Shown piece after piece: positions 36,920-47,512 of a stretch of 64,000 bases of DNA. Position numbers and translations under genes: made by a program. This stretch comes from Labia minor. Lineage: Eukaryota > Arthropoda > Insecta > Dermaptera > Spongiphoridae. Location: assembly GCA_963082975.1 (NCBI GenBank), contig OY720346.1:37661787-37725786 (forward strand), in the 5' to 3' direction. Numbering within the stretch: position 1 is the stretch's first letter; each line of letters opens with the position of its first letter. The notes beneath the pieces were generated by a model. The model was not told the DNA's origin and ran no database searches. It was given only the letters and a program-made list of their open reading frames with translations.

Positions 36920-37676
36920 TTAACAAATTATTAATTTTATATTCATTGTCAGAAATTTTTCACTTAAAATATAGTAGTAATTAATAATTGAGTAATTAAA
37001 CTAAAATAAAGACCAACATAATATAATTTAGTCATTTTAATTCAAATTTTAAATATATTATTTTTTCTTTGATCCTAAATGTGACAAAACAACTCTCAAA
37101 AAGTCAATAGAATCAACAAAGTGATTACTATTTTTCTTTATTTATATTTAAACGAATTTTTTTAAAAAATAATTTTAAGTTATCCGAAATAAAGAAACAA
37201 CACAGGCAGATTGCGAGTTCATGAAATTGATTCAGATTTAGATAAATGATACAATATTCAGTGGCGCAACCAGGGGGGGGTTTTGGGGGTCAAAACCCCC
37301 CCCAGGAGAGAAAAAAATATACATTGCTGTATATCATGTACTATATTACAAATAGAAAAGAAAAAATATAATCCTTTTTATTTGCAAAAAAAATAATTCA
37401 TAAAGTATAATTTAGTGTATAATAAGTAAGTTTATTTTATTTTAAAATAATTTTAACAAAAATAAAAATTGCTTATTTTTTCGTACAGAATTAAATATAA
37501 GAAATAAAAAATTATTTATTATTTCTCCTAAATCACACACACATAAAAAACAAAAGACTTAATATAAGATTACTAGATGATTGTGAAATTTTCCAATTTG
37601 ACTATTATTTAAATATAAAATAAAGAAAAATATTACTCAAATTCTAAATATTTCATAAAAATTATGAAGCGAAGAC

Positions 37677-38302
37677 TAATTTTTACCGACCGACGATAGT
37701 AAGGGAGGTATTGTTTTCACATCAAATTTCACATGTGGAGATTTTTACATATCTCCACGAATCATGCATTTTCTAAACAGAAAAAAGTATTTTTAGCATG
37801 ATGTCTGTCCGTCCGTCCGTATAGATGTGTACAGCCTGAACGGCTCAGCCGATTTTGATGAAATTTGGTATATTTACTTAATGCATCAGTGGGATGAATT
37901 GATCAACTTTTGGTGCAATTCCGGAAACCGGAAGTGGTAGTATTAGCGATCGACGATAGGAAGGAAAGGGTTATTTTCACACCAAAGGAGATTTTTTTAT
38001 ATATCACCACGAATCATGCACTTTGTATTGGTTTTATCCTCGAGAAAAATCATATTTATTAGTTTTTTCTTGATTTAAAATTATATGACGTCATCCAGCC
38101 ATTCATGACGTCACAGCCTGGTCTTGCATATATATTATAAATAAAATAAAATTAAAAATGTTTATATTTATTATTTATGTATCCATATCTGTTTTTTATT
38201 ACATTAATAGATATATTAAAATTATTTGAAATTGTTTCTGTAGCTGGAAATTAATTTATTTCAAACAGTCGGTCGGTTCGGACCTGGCCACAGGTCATCT
38301 TA
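37677..38302 (+). mobile_element. ACCGACCGAC-ended repeat, near-complete copy
   Basis: Starts TTTTTACCGACCGACGATAG and ends with GTCGGTCGGTTCGGACC plus ACCTGGCCACAGGTCATC, so the termini carry an ACCGACCGAC / GTCGGTCGGT inverted motif. The first half has TCCGTCCGTCCG repeats and GGATTTTGATGAAATTTGGT. From 37948 (ATCGACGATAGGAAGG) the second half repeats the opening of the first half imperfectly. No coding sequence. It is a non-autonomous interspersed repeat whose superfamily I cannot assign. Confidence 0.8.
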
Positions 38303-38311
38303 TTTCAAAAT

Positions 38312-39491
38312 GGAAACGGGTAAAAATCCCTAAAGGAAAAAATCCATAAAAGTCAAAACTCTCTCTCCCTAAAACCAAATATCCCTAAAAAGAAAAATCC
38401 TTAAAACCGAAAATCCCTAAATAAAAATATCCATGTGACTCAAAAAATCCCTAAAAGAAAAAATCACTAAAAACAAAATTTTTCATTTTTGTATTAATTT
38501 TAATTCTGATTAAGAAAATTTAATTACAAGGTGAGCATGACACCCAGTTGCCTGAGACACGAGCTCCCAAGGAGGTAATCGAGCCTGGACCGAAAGTAGG
38601 GAAAAATAGGTAAAAAAATACATACATATGGCCCAGACACGTGATTTTTCCAAAAAAATAGGGGTGTCAAATTCGTATGTAAAATAAAGGGAATTTACTC
38701 AAATTTCGTTTATTAGCATACGTTTTAATAGCTTAATGATTCCAAATACAAAATACACCATTTGCACCGTATATTTCACCAGGGAATATATAACGCAATT
38801 TGTGAAATTTACAATCATCAGAGGTTGTCTTTTTCATTTTGCTCAATGCATTTATAGAAACATCAAATCAATGCCAGAAGTTTTGAAGCTCTATAATGAT
38901 ATAGATAATCCTGACAACTCCACTCATTTACAAACTATTGCAGCTTTGATTTTGGTACCACCATCAAAAGTCATTGTAGCCTACCAAGCATTAGCTGGAC
39001 GACCAACAGGGCAAAACTTCGTGATCTTTTTTCTTCCTTCGAGCGCACTTGGCTAGGTGAACAATTTTTGGCTGGCTTTTATGACCCCGAATTCGACATT
39101 GGAACATTGGAACATCTACGATGCCACTTTGATGGGTTTACCTCGAACAAACAATGCATTAGAAGGTTATAAGACATCAGTATGGGTCACCTGATTAAGC
39201 AAATCCATATTGAGCATAACCTTATCTCTTTGGAAATCTGTCGTGATGTTCTTGGTAAGAAGCCTGATCCACCAAGGAAACGATTCAGCGACTCGCATGA
39301 TGAGCTTCTGACCATAATGAAGGCAAACCATGAAAAATGGGACGCTAAAAAACCAGATGGAACAGATGTGATGACACCAAGCATAACTACCTCATTCAAG
39401 TCTCTTCGGCTTTTCATTATTAAATAAGTACAAAAAAATTAGGGAAATTTTTTATTTAGGGATTTTTTCTAAGGGATTTTTACATGATTTC
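38312..39491 (+). mobile_element. MULE (Mutator-like) element, decayed, 1180 bp
   Basis: A perfect 9-bp target duplication TTTCAAAAT at 38303-38311 and 39492-39500 flanks inverted ends. Left is GGAAACGGGTAAAAATCCCT and right (reverse complement) is GAAATCATGTAAAAATCCCT. Inside the ends both sides carry repeated (C)CCTAAAA / TTTAGGGA motifs (38330-38470 and 39437-39478), the usual MULE subterminal repeats. The 9-bp duplication length and the transposase relic agree on the Mutator superfamily. At 1.2 kb it is much shorter than an autonomous MULE, so it is an internally deleted and mutated copy. Confidence 0.88.
38736..39427 (+). pseudogene. MULE transposase fragment
   Basis: Plus-strand fragments of a Mutator-like transposase in shifted frames. 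The first is IIRGCLFHFAQCIYRNI plus a downstream helical segment ending in LILVPPSKVIVAYQAL; the G-C-x-F-H-F-x-Q-x-x-x-R signature is characteristic of the MULE domain. In another frame around 39100-39175 one reads WNIYDATLMGLPRTNNALEG, matching the conserved R-T-N-N-A-x-E-G motif that follows the catalytic core. At least two frameshifts separate these pieces, and the N-terminal DDE residues are missing. The 81-codon frame at 39182-39427 covers the remaining C-terminal part. Confidence 0.82.
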
Positions 39492-39546
39492 TTTCAAAAT
39501 ATCCTGCCACTACGGGCGGACGAAAAGCTTTCGAAATCTTAAAGTA

Positions 39547-40728
39547 CTTGGGGTGTCCCATAAGTTTCTTCGCTTTTTTTGATGCGAAATGAATACACTA
39601 TATTTGTTGGTTAAGGTTGATTTATTATGTTATGTATGAACCATTCTGTTCTATAACCTTCTTCCATCTCCCAGGAAGCCTGATTATGCCCTCTTTCCAA
39701 AATAGTTGAGGCTTACTTTCAAAATATTCATTTAGGTGCGTTTTTATTTCGATTATGGATTTGAAAGATTTACCACGGAGAGAGATTTTTAAGGAGAGAA
39801 ACAAGTAATAATCGGATGGAGGAAGGTATGGGGAGTATGGAGGATGAGGTAGAACGTCCCAATCAAACTGTAATAATATTTGCCTTACGATCAACGCAAT
39901 AAGCGGCCTTGCGTTGCCGTGATGGAATACTACACCTCGTCGGTTCGCCAATTCTTGCCGTTTTTCTGCTATGGCGGTTTTTAGATAATTCAGTTGATTG
40001 CAATATTTGTCAGCATTGATCATATCACCTTCAGGAAGGAGCTCGTAGTACAGTACACCCTTCCAGTCCCATCAAATGCACAAAAGAACCTTCTTCGGAT
40101 GAAGTTGCAACAGTTGAAGGTCTATTTTCTTTAGACCAAATCCGTTTTCGATCCACATTTTGATACAAAATCCAAGTCTCGTCTCCAGTGACAAGACTCT
40201 TTAAGAAATGATTTCTTTTGTGTCGCTGTAGAAGCAAATCGCTCGTAGGGACGCGCTTTATAAGGCCGGTCTCCGTCAATTGGTGTGGAACCCAAGCTTC
40301 ATATCGACTCGCATATCCCATTTTGATTAAATGCTTATGTGCCGTTGTTTTGGGAATATTAGTTTCACCAGCTATCTCGCGCACACTGTATCGTGGATTT
40401 TCAGCATGCACAGTCTTGATAATATCCGTCGTTGCTGGGTGGCCAGCTCTAAATTTCTTAAACCAATTGCGGACGGTCCTAATAGTCGAAGCACCAATCC
40501 CGTAAACGGTGCAAATCTCTTCTGCCGCAAATGATCTTTTGGCTCTCCATAGTAGAAAAATTTTAAAGAGACTTTGTCACCAACGAAACGAATTCTGAAA
40601 AAGCTCTGGGATGATTAAATAAGATGCCATAAACGGCTAAGAGATAAGCCTGCATGTTTATATATATAAACATAGGCAGTTAGATTCATTCATAGCGTGA
40701 CGCGGAAAAAACTTATGGGACAACCTAA
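39547..40728 (-). mobile_element. mariner element, full length but dead (1182 bp)
   Basis: Ends at inverted repeats: left CTTGGGGTGTCCCATAAGTT, right (reverse complement) TTAGGTTGTCCCATAAGTTT. Each is flanked by TA (39545-39546 and 40729-40730), the mariner target duplication. Inside is a mariner transposase on the minus strand interrupted by mutations (see the pseudogene entry). It lies only 47 bp from the MULE right end (39491) and inside the larger CAGTGGCG-flanked nest. Confidence 0.92.
39625..40545 (-). pseudogene. mariner transposase pseudogene
   Basis: D,D34D transposase read on the minus strand. N-terminal helix-turn-helix: GASTIRTVRNWFKKFRAGHP and YSVREIAGETNIPKTTAHKH. First catalytic Asp: VTGDETWILYQNVDRKRIWS. 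Third Asp region: HPPYSPYLPPSDYYLF. C-terminus: RLPGRWKKVIEQNGSYI, near 39625. Lesions seen: a frameshift around 40110-40120; an in-frame TGA at 40074-40072 where the family has Trp (x-W-D-W-K-G); and HHGNARP in place of HHDNARP (GCC at 39916-39918), so the second catalytic Asp is Gly. A-to-P and D-to-Y changes also affect the SPDLAPSDY motif. The protein cannot be active. Confidence 0.92.
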
Positions 40729-41984
40729 TAGTTTTTTATAAATAACTCCTTTATTATTAAGATTAGGTAAAAATGAATATAATGAAACTTTTAGTAAATT
40801 CGATTCCCTATAAATTTAATACGATAGTATGATAATTCTCATAAAAATCGGTATTTATTGAGAAAATCAATAAAATATGCTTTGACACATCTTTAAACTA
40901 CCCTTACTTATGGTCCGATCTTGTCCAACAACAATCCAATCCCCGCCCATCATTCCCAAAAAAAAAAACATCTAAATATCAAATTTCAATACAATATCTC
41001 ATTTTGTTTAGACGTAATCTCGGTAACGAGCCGGTTCAAAAAATTTTTTTTGCAGTTTTGGATTCAGAACCGTCTGAAAAGTGAAAATCTCAAAGAATCT
41101 CGGAGCAAAAATTTTCAAAATTTTCCGATCATCGTATAAGCTATCCTTATTTCATGAGGAAAGCTAAAATAATTTACTTATAGCTGGAAAAAAATATTTT
41201 CTTTCTAAAACTGTGAATACGAGTAAATAAAATACAAAATTAAATTTTTTTGCCAGATTTTGTAAAATCAGTGTTTCATTTACAAAAATTTTTTAAATAT
41301 TTAATATAAAAAAAAATCTTAATGAAAAATTTGTCTTTCAGAGAGCCCGGGGGGGGGGGGGGCGCCATAGGAAAGTGGAGCGGCTAGTCAAAACCCCCCC
41401 CCAGGATCAAATCCTGGTTGCGCCACTGGAATATTATAAATATTATCGTTTTATTTTCGAAACAGAATAAAACAAAATTATAAACAAAGTTTCTTTTAAG
41501 TATACGCAAATATAGGTTACATTTAAAATTATAATATTTATTGAAAAAAATAATGTAGAAACTCGTGGGTTCATCCATCAGATACATCTGTTTCAAAAAA
41601 ATGATACGTGATAAACAAACTCATTTGTTCTTTGTTTGTTTGTATGTTTTTTTTTTAATTTAATTTTTTTAATAATTTTTTATATTTCTTTTTTAACTAT
41701 TTTTTCCCCAATTGAAAAAACAAATTTTTATTTTCAATTTCATTCCATCCAATGATTCAATTCATGGAAAAAAAGAGAAAGATAAAAATATTTTATTCTC
41801 CGAACGATATATAATTTATTTAATAATATGCTTCTTTTGGTTTATTAAATAAATAAAAATTAAATTATGTATACACATACCAATCCATATTAATGCATAT
41901 ATATATATCATCAACAGACCTATTATTATTTTTATCAATTGATATATCCTCTAAATAATCAATATATATTAAAAAAAGAAAGGT

Positions 41985-42117
41985 CCGCTTAGATGTCTAA
42001 GGACGCGGAGAGGGTTGGAGTTGGATGGTTATGGCTCATGATAAGAACAGTTGGAGAAATGTGGTTGCTGCGGTCAAGAACTTTCGAGTTCCATAGAGCC
42101 ACAGAGATAAAGAGATA
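41985..42117 (+). repeat. LINE 3' tail fragment
   Basis: GTCCGCTTAGATGTCTAAGG, GTTGGATGGTTATGGCTCAT, GAGAAATGTGGTTGCTGCGG and CAAGAACTTTCGAGTTCCAT then AGATAAAGAGATAAA. Same LINE family in plus orientation. Confidence 0.78.
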
Positions 42118-42392
42118 AATATTTTTTAATCTTTTTGTATTTGTCACAGAGATAGGTATTATTAAATTAAAAGTAAAATCAATTATTTAATTTAAGTAAA
42201 TAATTAAAATCAAAAGAAAATTTTTATTACATCTCGTTAGAATATATGCCCATTAAATGGTGACACCTCTCAATTACTAATTCTTTTGGAAATATTATTT
42301 TTGTACTTAACATTGTTTTTTACATAAACTATATCAAATATAAGAATCTTGTATATGAAAAGAAAATTATCTACGTTTAAAAAATCTTAATG

Positions 42393-42735
42393 CAGTGTTT
42401 TCGCACCTGTGGGGCGCCCCCCCCCCCCTGGGGGGTGCGAGACTGTTGTAAGAGGGGAGCGAAGATATTAGAACCAATTTCAAGTGCCCGCGAAGGCAAT
42501 TCAAATGTCCAAAAATTTTCGATTTTTTTTTCAATTTTTTTCAATATGGATCTAAAAAAAAAGTTCAGATGATTTTGCGATGCTCTGAATCATGGCCCAC
42601 TCTTGTTGTTATATTATTTCAGAAATGTGCCAGACTATTGAAAAAGGAAATTAGATTATTACAAAAATTAGGGGGGTCTCAATAATTTTTTTTAAAAAAA
42701 GGGGGGGACCGGTACAGAAAGGTTGGAAACCATTG
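42393..42735. mobile_element. hAT MITE, 343 bp, with 8-bp target duplication
   Basis: A perfect 8-bp duplication TCTTAATG lies at 42385-42392 and 42736-42743. Ends: left CAGTGTTTTCGCACCTGTGG, right (reverse complement) CAATGGTTTCCAACCTTTCT, both fitting hAT termini. Long C and G runs lie inside each end. No transposase. An apparent 60-codon ORF inside it is chance. Confidence 0.88.
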
Positions 42736-42784
42736 TCTTAATGACTATACATTTTTTCACATTTCCTGTAAAGTTGATTTAATG

Positions 42785-43013
42785 CAGAATTGAAGTAGAG
42801 AATTCATCTTTGCCACAAGTGATGAGATAAAGACGGAATTGAAGAACGAGCTGATGGCCATACCGAAAAGTGCTTCGACGATTGGAAGAAACGCTGGCAT
42901 AAGTGCATTATATCTGAGGGGAATTACTTTGAAAGGGACAAAATGGATATTGATGAATAAATAAATATTTTTCGAAATAATTTAAATTCACCTTTTCTTT
43001 TGAACAGACCTCG

Positions 43014-43016
<3 letters not shown>
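42785..43016 (+). mobile_element. mariner 3' end (C-terminus plus TIR)
   Basis: The plus strand reads in one frame CFDDWKKRWHKCIISEGNYF ERDKMDIDE then stop, a classic mariner C-terminus. A short 3' UTR follows and then CACCTTTTCTTTTGAACAGA CCTCGTA, which is the right TIR. Upstream the frame shifts (SDEIKTELKNELMAIPKS). The 5' part is missing. A (TA)n tract and a Helitron follow directly. Confidence 0.85.
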
Positions 43017-43036
<20 letters not shown>

Positions 43037-43046
<10 letters not shown>

Positions 43047-43658
43047 AAATTCTCGTGTCACAAAACTTTGAAATGATACTCCTCCGAAACGGCTGGACCG
43101 ATTCTTATGAAATCTTTTATGCATATTCAGTAGGTCTCAGGGCATGTCAGACTTCTTTTATAAAACCGCTAATTGGTAAGGTGTGTCCAGGGGGTGGAAC
43201 TTAAATAAAATTAGTTTAGTTATAATGCTAGATCATAGAGGCGCTGGTGGCGATAATTTGACTTCTTATATATATCCTAATAGGAAACATGCAAACAATA
43301 CTGGTCCGTGGGTAAGCCAGCTAGCGCGTTATCTTATGACTTTGCCCCCTCAGTTCGAAACTTGCAAAGGCACATTTTTTTTTAAGTATTATATATTTTT
43401 TTTACAAATTTATTAATTTTTATTATTTTAATATTTTATTAAATTATTTTATTTTATTAAATTAAATTTTATTTTATTAAATTAATAATTATATCAATTA
43501 ATTTTTTCTGCATAAATAAACATATATAAAAAACTATAGAAATGGGACAGGGTAGGAGTTAGATGGTTATAGCTCAGAATAGGGACACTCGGGGGGGGTA
43601 CAGGGGGCGGAGCCCCCGTCTAGTTGTGGAGAGCGCCGAAGGCGCTCGGAGCAGCTAG
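43037..43658 (+). mobile_element. Non-autonomous Helitron, second copy
   Basis: About 90% like the copy at 20466, including the GGGGGCGGAGCCCCCGTCTAG motif region, the hairpin GAGCGCCGAAGGCGCTC and the terminal CTAG at 43655-43658. Its 5' TC is obscured because the element abuts a (TA)n tract. (TA)n also follows the 3' end, so it inserted in or next to a microsatellite. Confidence 0.88.
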
Positions 43659-43688
<30 letters not shown>

Positions 43689-43690
<2 letters not shown>

Positions 43691-44642
43691 TAAAAGTTAT
43701 TCATTCTAAAACTTAATTTTCATTTCTAAAATAAATGAAAAAAATTAATATTTTAAGTATATTTCAATGATTATAGTTTTTTAAATTAAATTATTTTCCT
43801 ATCTCATTTTAAAGTGTAGAGTGACCTTAAAGTGTCAGCTAACCAACTTAGAAAGAACCTCTGGCCATTCTATTCAATATTTCATAGTCCTGACACACAG
43901 AGTCAGCCATTTTGAAAAGTTTTCTCATTAAACTAATGAAGATGCCGGTCTCCGGGTGGAAAACATCCGGGAGAATAATTAACCTTTCTTACTACTCTTA
44001 GACACGTTAAAAAAAATTAAGAGATTTATAAATGATTCATTAAAATTCCTTAACTGCATTGAAATTACGATATTGAATCTTTCTTCTTTGCAAAAACACT
44101 GAAATAACTTTAAACTTCAAAAGTATATACATAACATAAACAAAAAAAAAAAAACAAAAAAACAAACTCTTCCTAGTATATTTAATACTTGTCTTTAGTA
44201 TTCTTTGTTTCTTTAATAAATATAGAAAGAATAGAGTTAAACAAATGTTAGAATTGTTGTATTGGTTGTTGTTGTTTCCTTTTCTAGTTGTTGTGTTAAA
44301 AGGAAAGAATTTCTGTGGTTTATGATTTATTTAAATAATAAAAGCAAAACATTTGTTCAAATGAATGGCCCTAACAGCCTTTGATACAAAACTAGGACAA
44401 TATTCAGCATGAATTTTGAACATACAAGGATAATGAATTGATCTACGACAATTCCATGGAATAAAATATTATAATAATATATAATGACATTGCTGGAGCG
44501 GATTTTTTTCTTGGAATACTAGCCCATCATAATCGACAAATCATAAAGCGTTTTATCTAAGATCTAAACTATATTATTATTTAAAAGCAGATGACCTTTG
44601 TTTGACTAGTTTAAAATTCAGTGCTTTATTCTCGATGAAATG
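43689..44642. other. dpr upstream intron or flank, nothing recognised
   Basis: AT-rich. The 43800-43990 stretch is mildly GC-richer (GACCTTAAAGTGTCAGCTAA). No gene. Confidence 0.5.
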
Positions 44643-45036
44643 GCATAGACCATAGGTTCTTAAACTTATGTACTCCACGGACCCCCACTTGAAAAAATTT
44701 TTTTTGACGGACCCCCATCACAACTTTAGGTACTTTACGTCATTTTATTAATTAATTTCTGGCTTACGATCTCATAAGGACAAGGATATATGATGAATAT
44801 TTCTAACAGTGATTGGTGAATAACGATTTTTTTGCATATTGTAGAACACATTTTATTAGAAATTATAATATTGAAGAAAGAAAATACAAACATTGTCATA
44901 GCAACAAATCTCACAAATTATAATGGGTACTTACATTAAATTCATATAAATATTTTATAATTTTTTTCAGAAAATATTAAATAAGAAATATTTTAAAAAA
45001 TAACTGCATCTATCTCATTAAATATAACTTACATAT

Positions 45037-46896
45037 TTAATGAGATGTATGCAGTTGTTTTCTTGAAACAAGAATCTCAATATCTGGCTTAATATTGGAA
45101 ACTTTTAATCTAAGATCCGGCTCTACATTTAATTTGTTTCTATATTTAGACTTAATATAAAATAGTACCGAAAAAGCTTGTTCGCATAAATATGTTGTGC
45201 AGAATGGAATCAAGTGTTGAAGTGCTTTATTTGCAAGCGCAGGATAATCTGACCTGAGAAGTAACCAAAAGTTGCTCAATTCAGTTTTGTTAAATTTTAG
45301 TTTATAAGTTGTATCACATGATAATTCCACGAGAATATCTTGTTCAGGTGCAGATAAATGTTTAGCATTTGTAATTTCCATATTAAATGGATCTCTGATC
45401 CAGTTATTGCAAGGATCAGGAGTAGAAAAATACTTCCTGAAGTTGCTTTTCAAAGTAATTAAATGTTCAACAAATAATTGACGCGTTTGATTAAGCAATT
45501 TTTCACTGGAGCTTTCTATGAAATCATTGAGAGTTGGAAAAGACTCATATACACCGTTCTGGATGCGTTTCGACCACAAGTCGATTTTTTTAATCATTGC
45601 TTCTATTTTATCTTCAACTTTAAATATATTTACAACAGTACCTTGCAGGCTCAAATTAAGTTCGTTCAATTTTGTAAAAATATCAGTCAAGTAAGCCACC
45701 TTAGCTAACCAGATAAAATCATTGAAACATTCGGTCAGTTCAAAATGCGCATCTATTAAAAACAATCGTATTTCATCTCGAAGCTCAAAAAGGCGAATGA
45801 GTACTTTCCCGCGGGACAACCAACGTACATCTGTATGTAATAATAAATGTGTATGTTGACTACCCATTTCCTCACACAAAATTTTAAAAACTCTGGAATT
45901 AAGTGGACGAGCCTTAATGAAATTGACAATTTTAACTACTTCGTCTAATGTTCTTTTCAAATCTGGTGACATATTTTTGGCTGCTAATGATTCTCTGTGA
46001 ATGCAGCAATGATTCCAAACAACCTGAGGCGCAACATTTTTAATAAGAGCAATCAATCCAGTTCTTGTACCTGACATTGCACGAGCACCATCAGTGCAAA
46101 TTCCAACACATTTTGGCCACTCTATTTCATTTTCGGTTATAAAATTATTCAAACTGTTAAATATGTCATTAGCTGTCGTTCGTGAAGGTAGTGAATCACA
46201 AAACAATACATCTTCTTGTATTTGATTTTCAAACTCATATCTAATGAAAGCTAACAAATTGGCATTATTAGTGACATCAGTACTTTCATCCAATTGTAAT
46301 GAGTAATAGTGACTTTTGCGCACTCTCGATATTAATTCTTCTTTTATATTACATGACATGTCTTCAATCCTATTCTTAACCGTATCATTTGATAATGAAA
46401 TCAAATTTATATCGTTTGCTGCTTTAGTTCCTAACATTATATTTGTAATTACTTTTGTAGCAGGAAGAATTAATTGCTCTGCTATATTATGCGGCTTTCC
46501 TGCTTTAGCAATAAGTAGAGCTACTTCATATGATGCCATTACTGCTTTCTTACTCATACCACCAGATCCCGTCTTTACCATCAATTTCTGACTTGAATTA
46601 AGTTCTTCTTTTTTCATTTTAAAAAATTCGATAGACTTACTAACATGCTCGCTGTGCTTTGTTTGTAAATGACGTCTGAGATTAGCAGGTTTCATACTTT
46701 CATTGGATAAACTTTTCTGACATAGAACGCAGACTGGTCTTTCCACATCATTGTTGCAAATATAAGTAAATCCAAATGATAAATAATCATCCGAATATTT
46801 TCTAGTTTTGCGTTTCTTGGTAGAGTTTGCTGTTGATGCCTCATCATCTGATTCTTTCCGTTTCTGTGTTGAACCAGTTTGTAGCCAACGATCCAT
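45037..46896 (-). CDS. hAT-family transposase with BED zinc finger (intact ORF)
   Basis: A 619-residue uninterrupted transposase of the hAT superfamily, resembling the ZBED5/FAM200/SCAND3-related group. Seen: an N-terminal basic segment, then a BED finger (C56, C59, H76, H81). The RNase-H-like core shows LQLDESTDVTNNANLLAF (Asp at about 203) and CVGICTDGARAMSGTRTG (Asp at about 269), then the NHCCIHRESLAAK helix typical of hAT. The C-terminal dimerisation region (about 540-605) shows LSNFWLLL, CEQAFS (Glu at about 572) and IKSKYRNKL. The length is usual for the family and there are no stops or frameshifts. The start ATG at 46896 gives the full N-terminus. The ORF sits inside an element with 8-bp target duplications. 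Domestication is unlikely because the TIRs are still attached. Enzyme activity is inferred, not shown. Confidence 0.93.
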   Translation of the reverse strand: MDRWLQTGSTQKRKESDDEASTANSTKKRKTRKYSDDYLSFGFTYICNNDVERPVCVLCQKSLSNESMKPANLRRHLQTKHSEHVSKSIEFFKMKKEELNSSQKLMVKTGSGGMSKKAVMASYEVALLIAKAGKPHNIAEQLILPATKVITNIMLGTKAANDINLISLSNDTVKNRIEDMSCNIKEELISRVRKSHYYSLQLDESTDVTNNANLLAFIRYEFENQIQEDVLFCDSLPSRTTANDIFNSLNNFITENEIEWPKCVGICTDGARAMSGTRTGLIALIKNVAPQVVWNHCCIHRESLAAKNMSPDLKRTLDEVVKIVNFIKARPLNSRVFKILCEEMGSQHTHLLLHTDVRWLSRGKVLIRLFELRDEIRLFLIDAHFELTECFNDFIWLAKVAYLTDIFTKLNELNLSLQGTVVNIFKVEDKIEAMIKKIDLWSKRIQNGVYESFPTLNDFIESSSEKLLNQTRQLFVEHLITLKSNFRKYFSTPDPCNNWIRDPFNMEITNAKHLSAPEQDILVELSCDTTYKLKFNKTELSNFWLLLRSDYPALANKALQHLIPFCTTYLCEQAFSVLFYIKSKYRNKLNVEPDLRLKVSNIKPDIEILVSRKQLHTSH

Positions 46897-46974
46897 TTTA
46901 TGGAGTAATTTATTAACATTGAACTACAATAATATAAATATAATATAAATATAACGAATTATTATTTACTAGCT

Positions 46975-47100
46975 ATGTTTTAATATGATTTTAAATGAAT
47001 GTTTTAATATCATTTTAAATGAATGTTTTAAATCATTTTAATAAATGTTTTAAATCATTTTAAATAAATGATTTAATATCATTTTAAATGAATATTAATT
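46975..47100. repeat. AT-rich tandem repeat inside the hAT element
   Basis: About five degenerate copies of a roughly 20-30 bp unit around ATTTTAAATGAATGTTTTAA, upstream of the transposase start. Confidence 0.7.
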
Positions 47101-47111
47101 TATATAATAAA

Positions 47112-47210
47112 TATATTTCGTAATTTGATTCTAAAATATTATTAATTTCGTAATTTGATTCTAAAATATTATTAATTTCGTAATTTGATTCTAAAATATT
47201 ATTAAAATAA
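47112..47210. repeat. 29-bp tandem repeat, three copies, inside the hAT element
   Basis: Three near-identical copies of a unit beginning TTCGTAATTTGATTCTAAAA and ending TATTATTAA, lying in the 5' non-coding part of the hAT transposon. Confidence 0.85.
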
Positions 47211-47379
47211 ATATTTTTTATTCATAAAACTAACTTATACTTACTCTCAAAAACAGCCTTTCTGGGAAATTGCAAAATGTGTTTAGTGTTTTTATAAAAT
47301 AATGATCATGCAAATTACACTAAAAATTAAAAAAAATTATTAGCTATAATAAACTATTATTAGCTATAATTTAATTATA

Positions 47380-47512
47380 ATTAATTAAATTAATAAAAAT
47401 AATTTAAAGATACAACTCGTTGAGAAATGAACTTATAATTAACATTAATAAAAATAATTTAAAGATACAACTCGTTGAGAAATGAACTTATAATTAACAT
47501 TTGCTTTAAAAC
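47380..47512. repeat. About 62-bp direct duplication inside the hAT element
   Basis: Two adjacent near-identical copies of a unit running from TTAATAAAAATAATTTAAAG through ACAACTCGTTGAGAAATG to TTATAATTAACA. It is immediately followed by a GC-richer 130-bp stretch (47517-47660) of unknown role. Confidence 0.85.

Larger units (their letters stand above)
37259..41428. mobile_element. Composite nest bounded by CAGTGGCGCAACCAGG inverted ends
   Basis: Left end at 37259 is CAGTGGCGCAACCAGG followed by G-runs and TTTTGGGGGTCAAAACC. The right end at 41428, read in reverse, is CAGTGGCGCAACCAGG followed by ATTTGATCCT and G-runs with TTTTGAC. These look like hAT-type TIRs of one element about 1.2 kb long before insertions. 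It appears to contain an ACCGACCGAC element (37677-38302), a MULE (38312-39491) and a mariner (39547-40728). The flanks share only AATATT (37253-37258 and 41430-41435), not a clean 8-bp duplication, so decay or two separate copies cannot be excluded. Unclaimed internal DNA (37320-37676, 40731-41340) shows no transposase. Confidence 0.6.

Noticed and set aside
40218..40534. Plus-strand ORFs of 95 and 67 codons
   Set aside because: Shadows of the mariner transposase on the opposite strand.
42390..42572. 60-codon plus-strand ORF
   Set aside because: Falls across the end and interior of a non-coding hAT MITE.
46316..46591. Plus-strand 91-codon ORF
   Set aside because: Antisense shadow of the hAT transposase, as are 45478-45708 and the minus-strand 46692-46919 frame.
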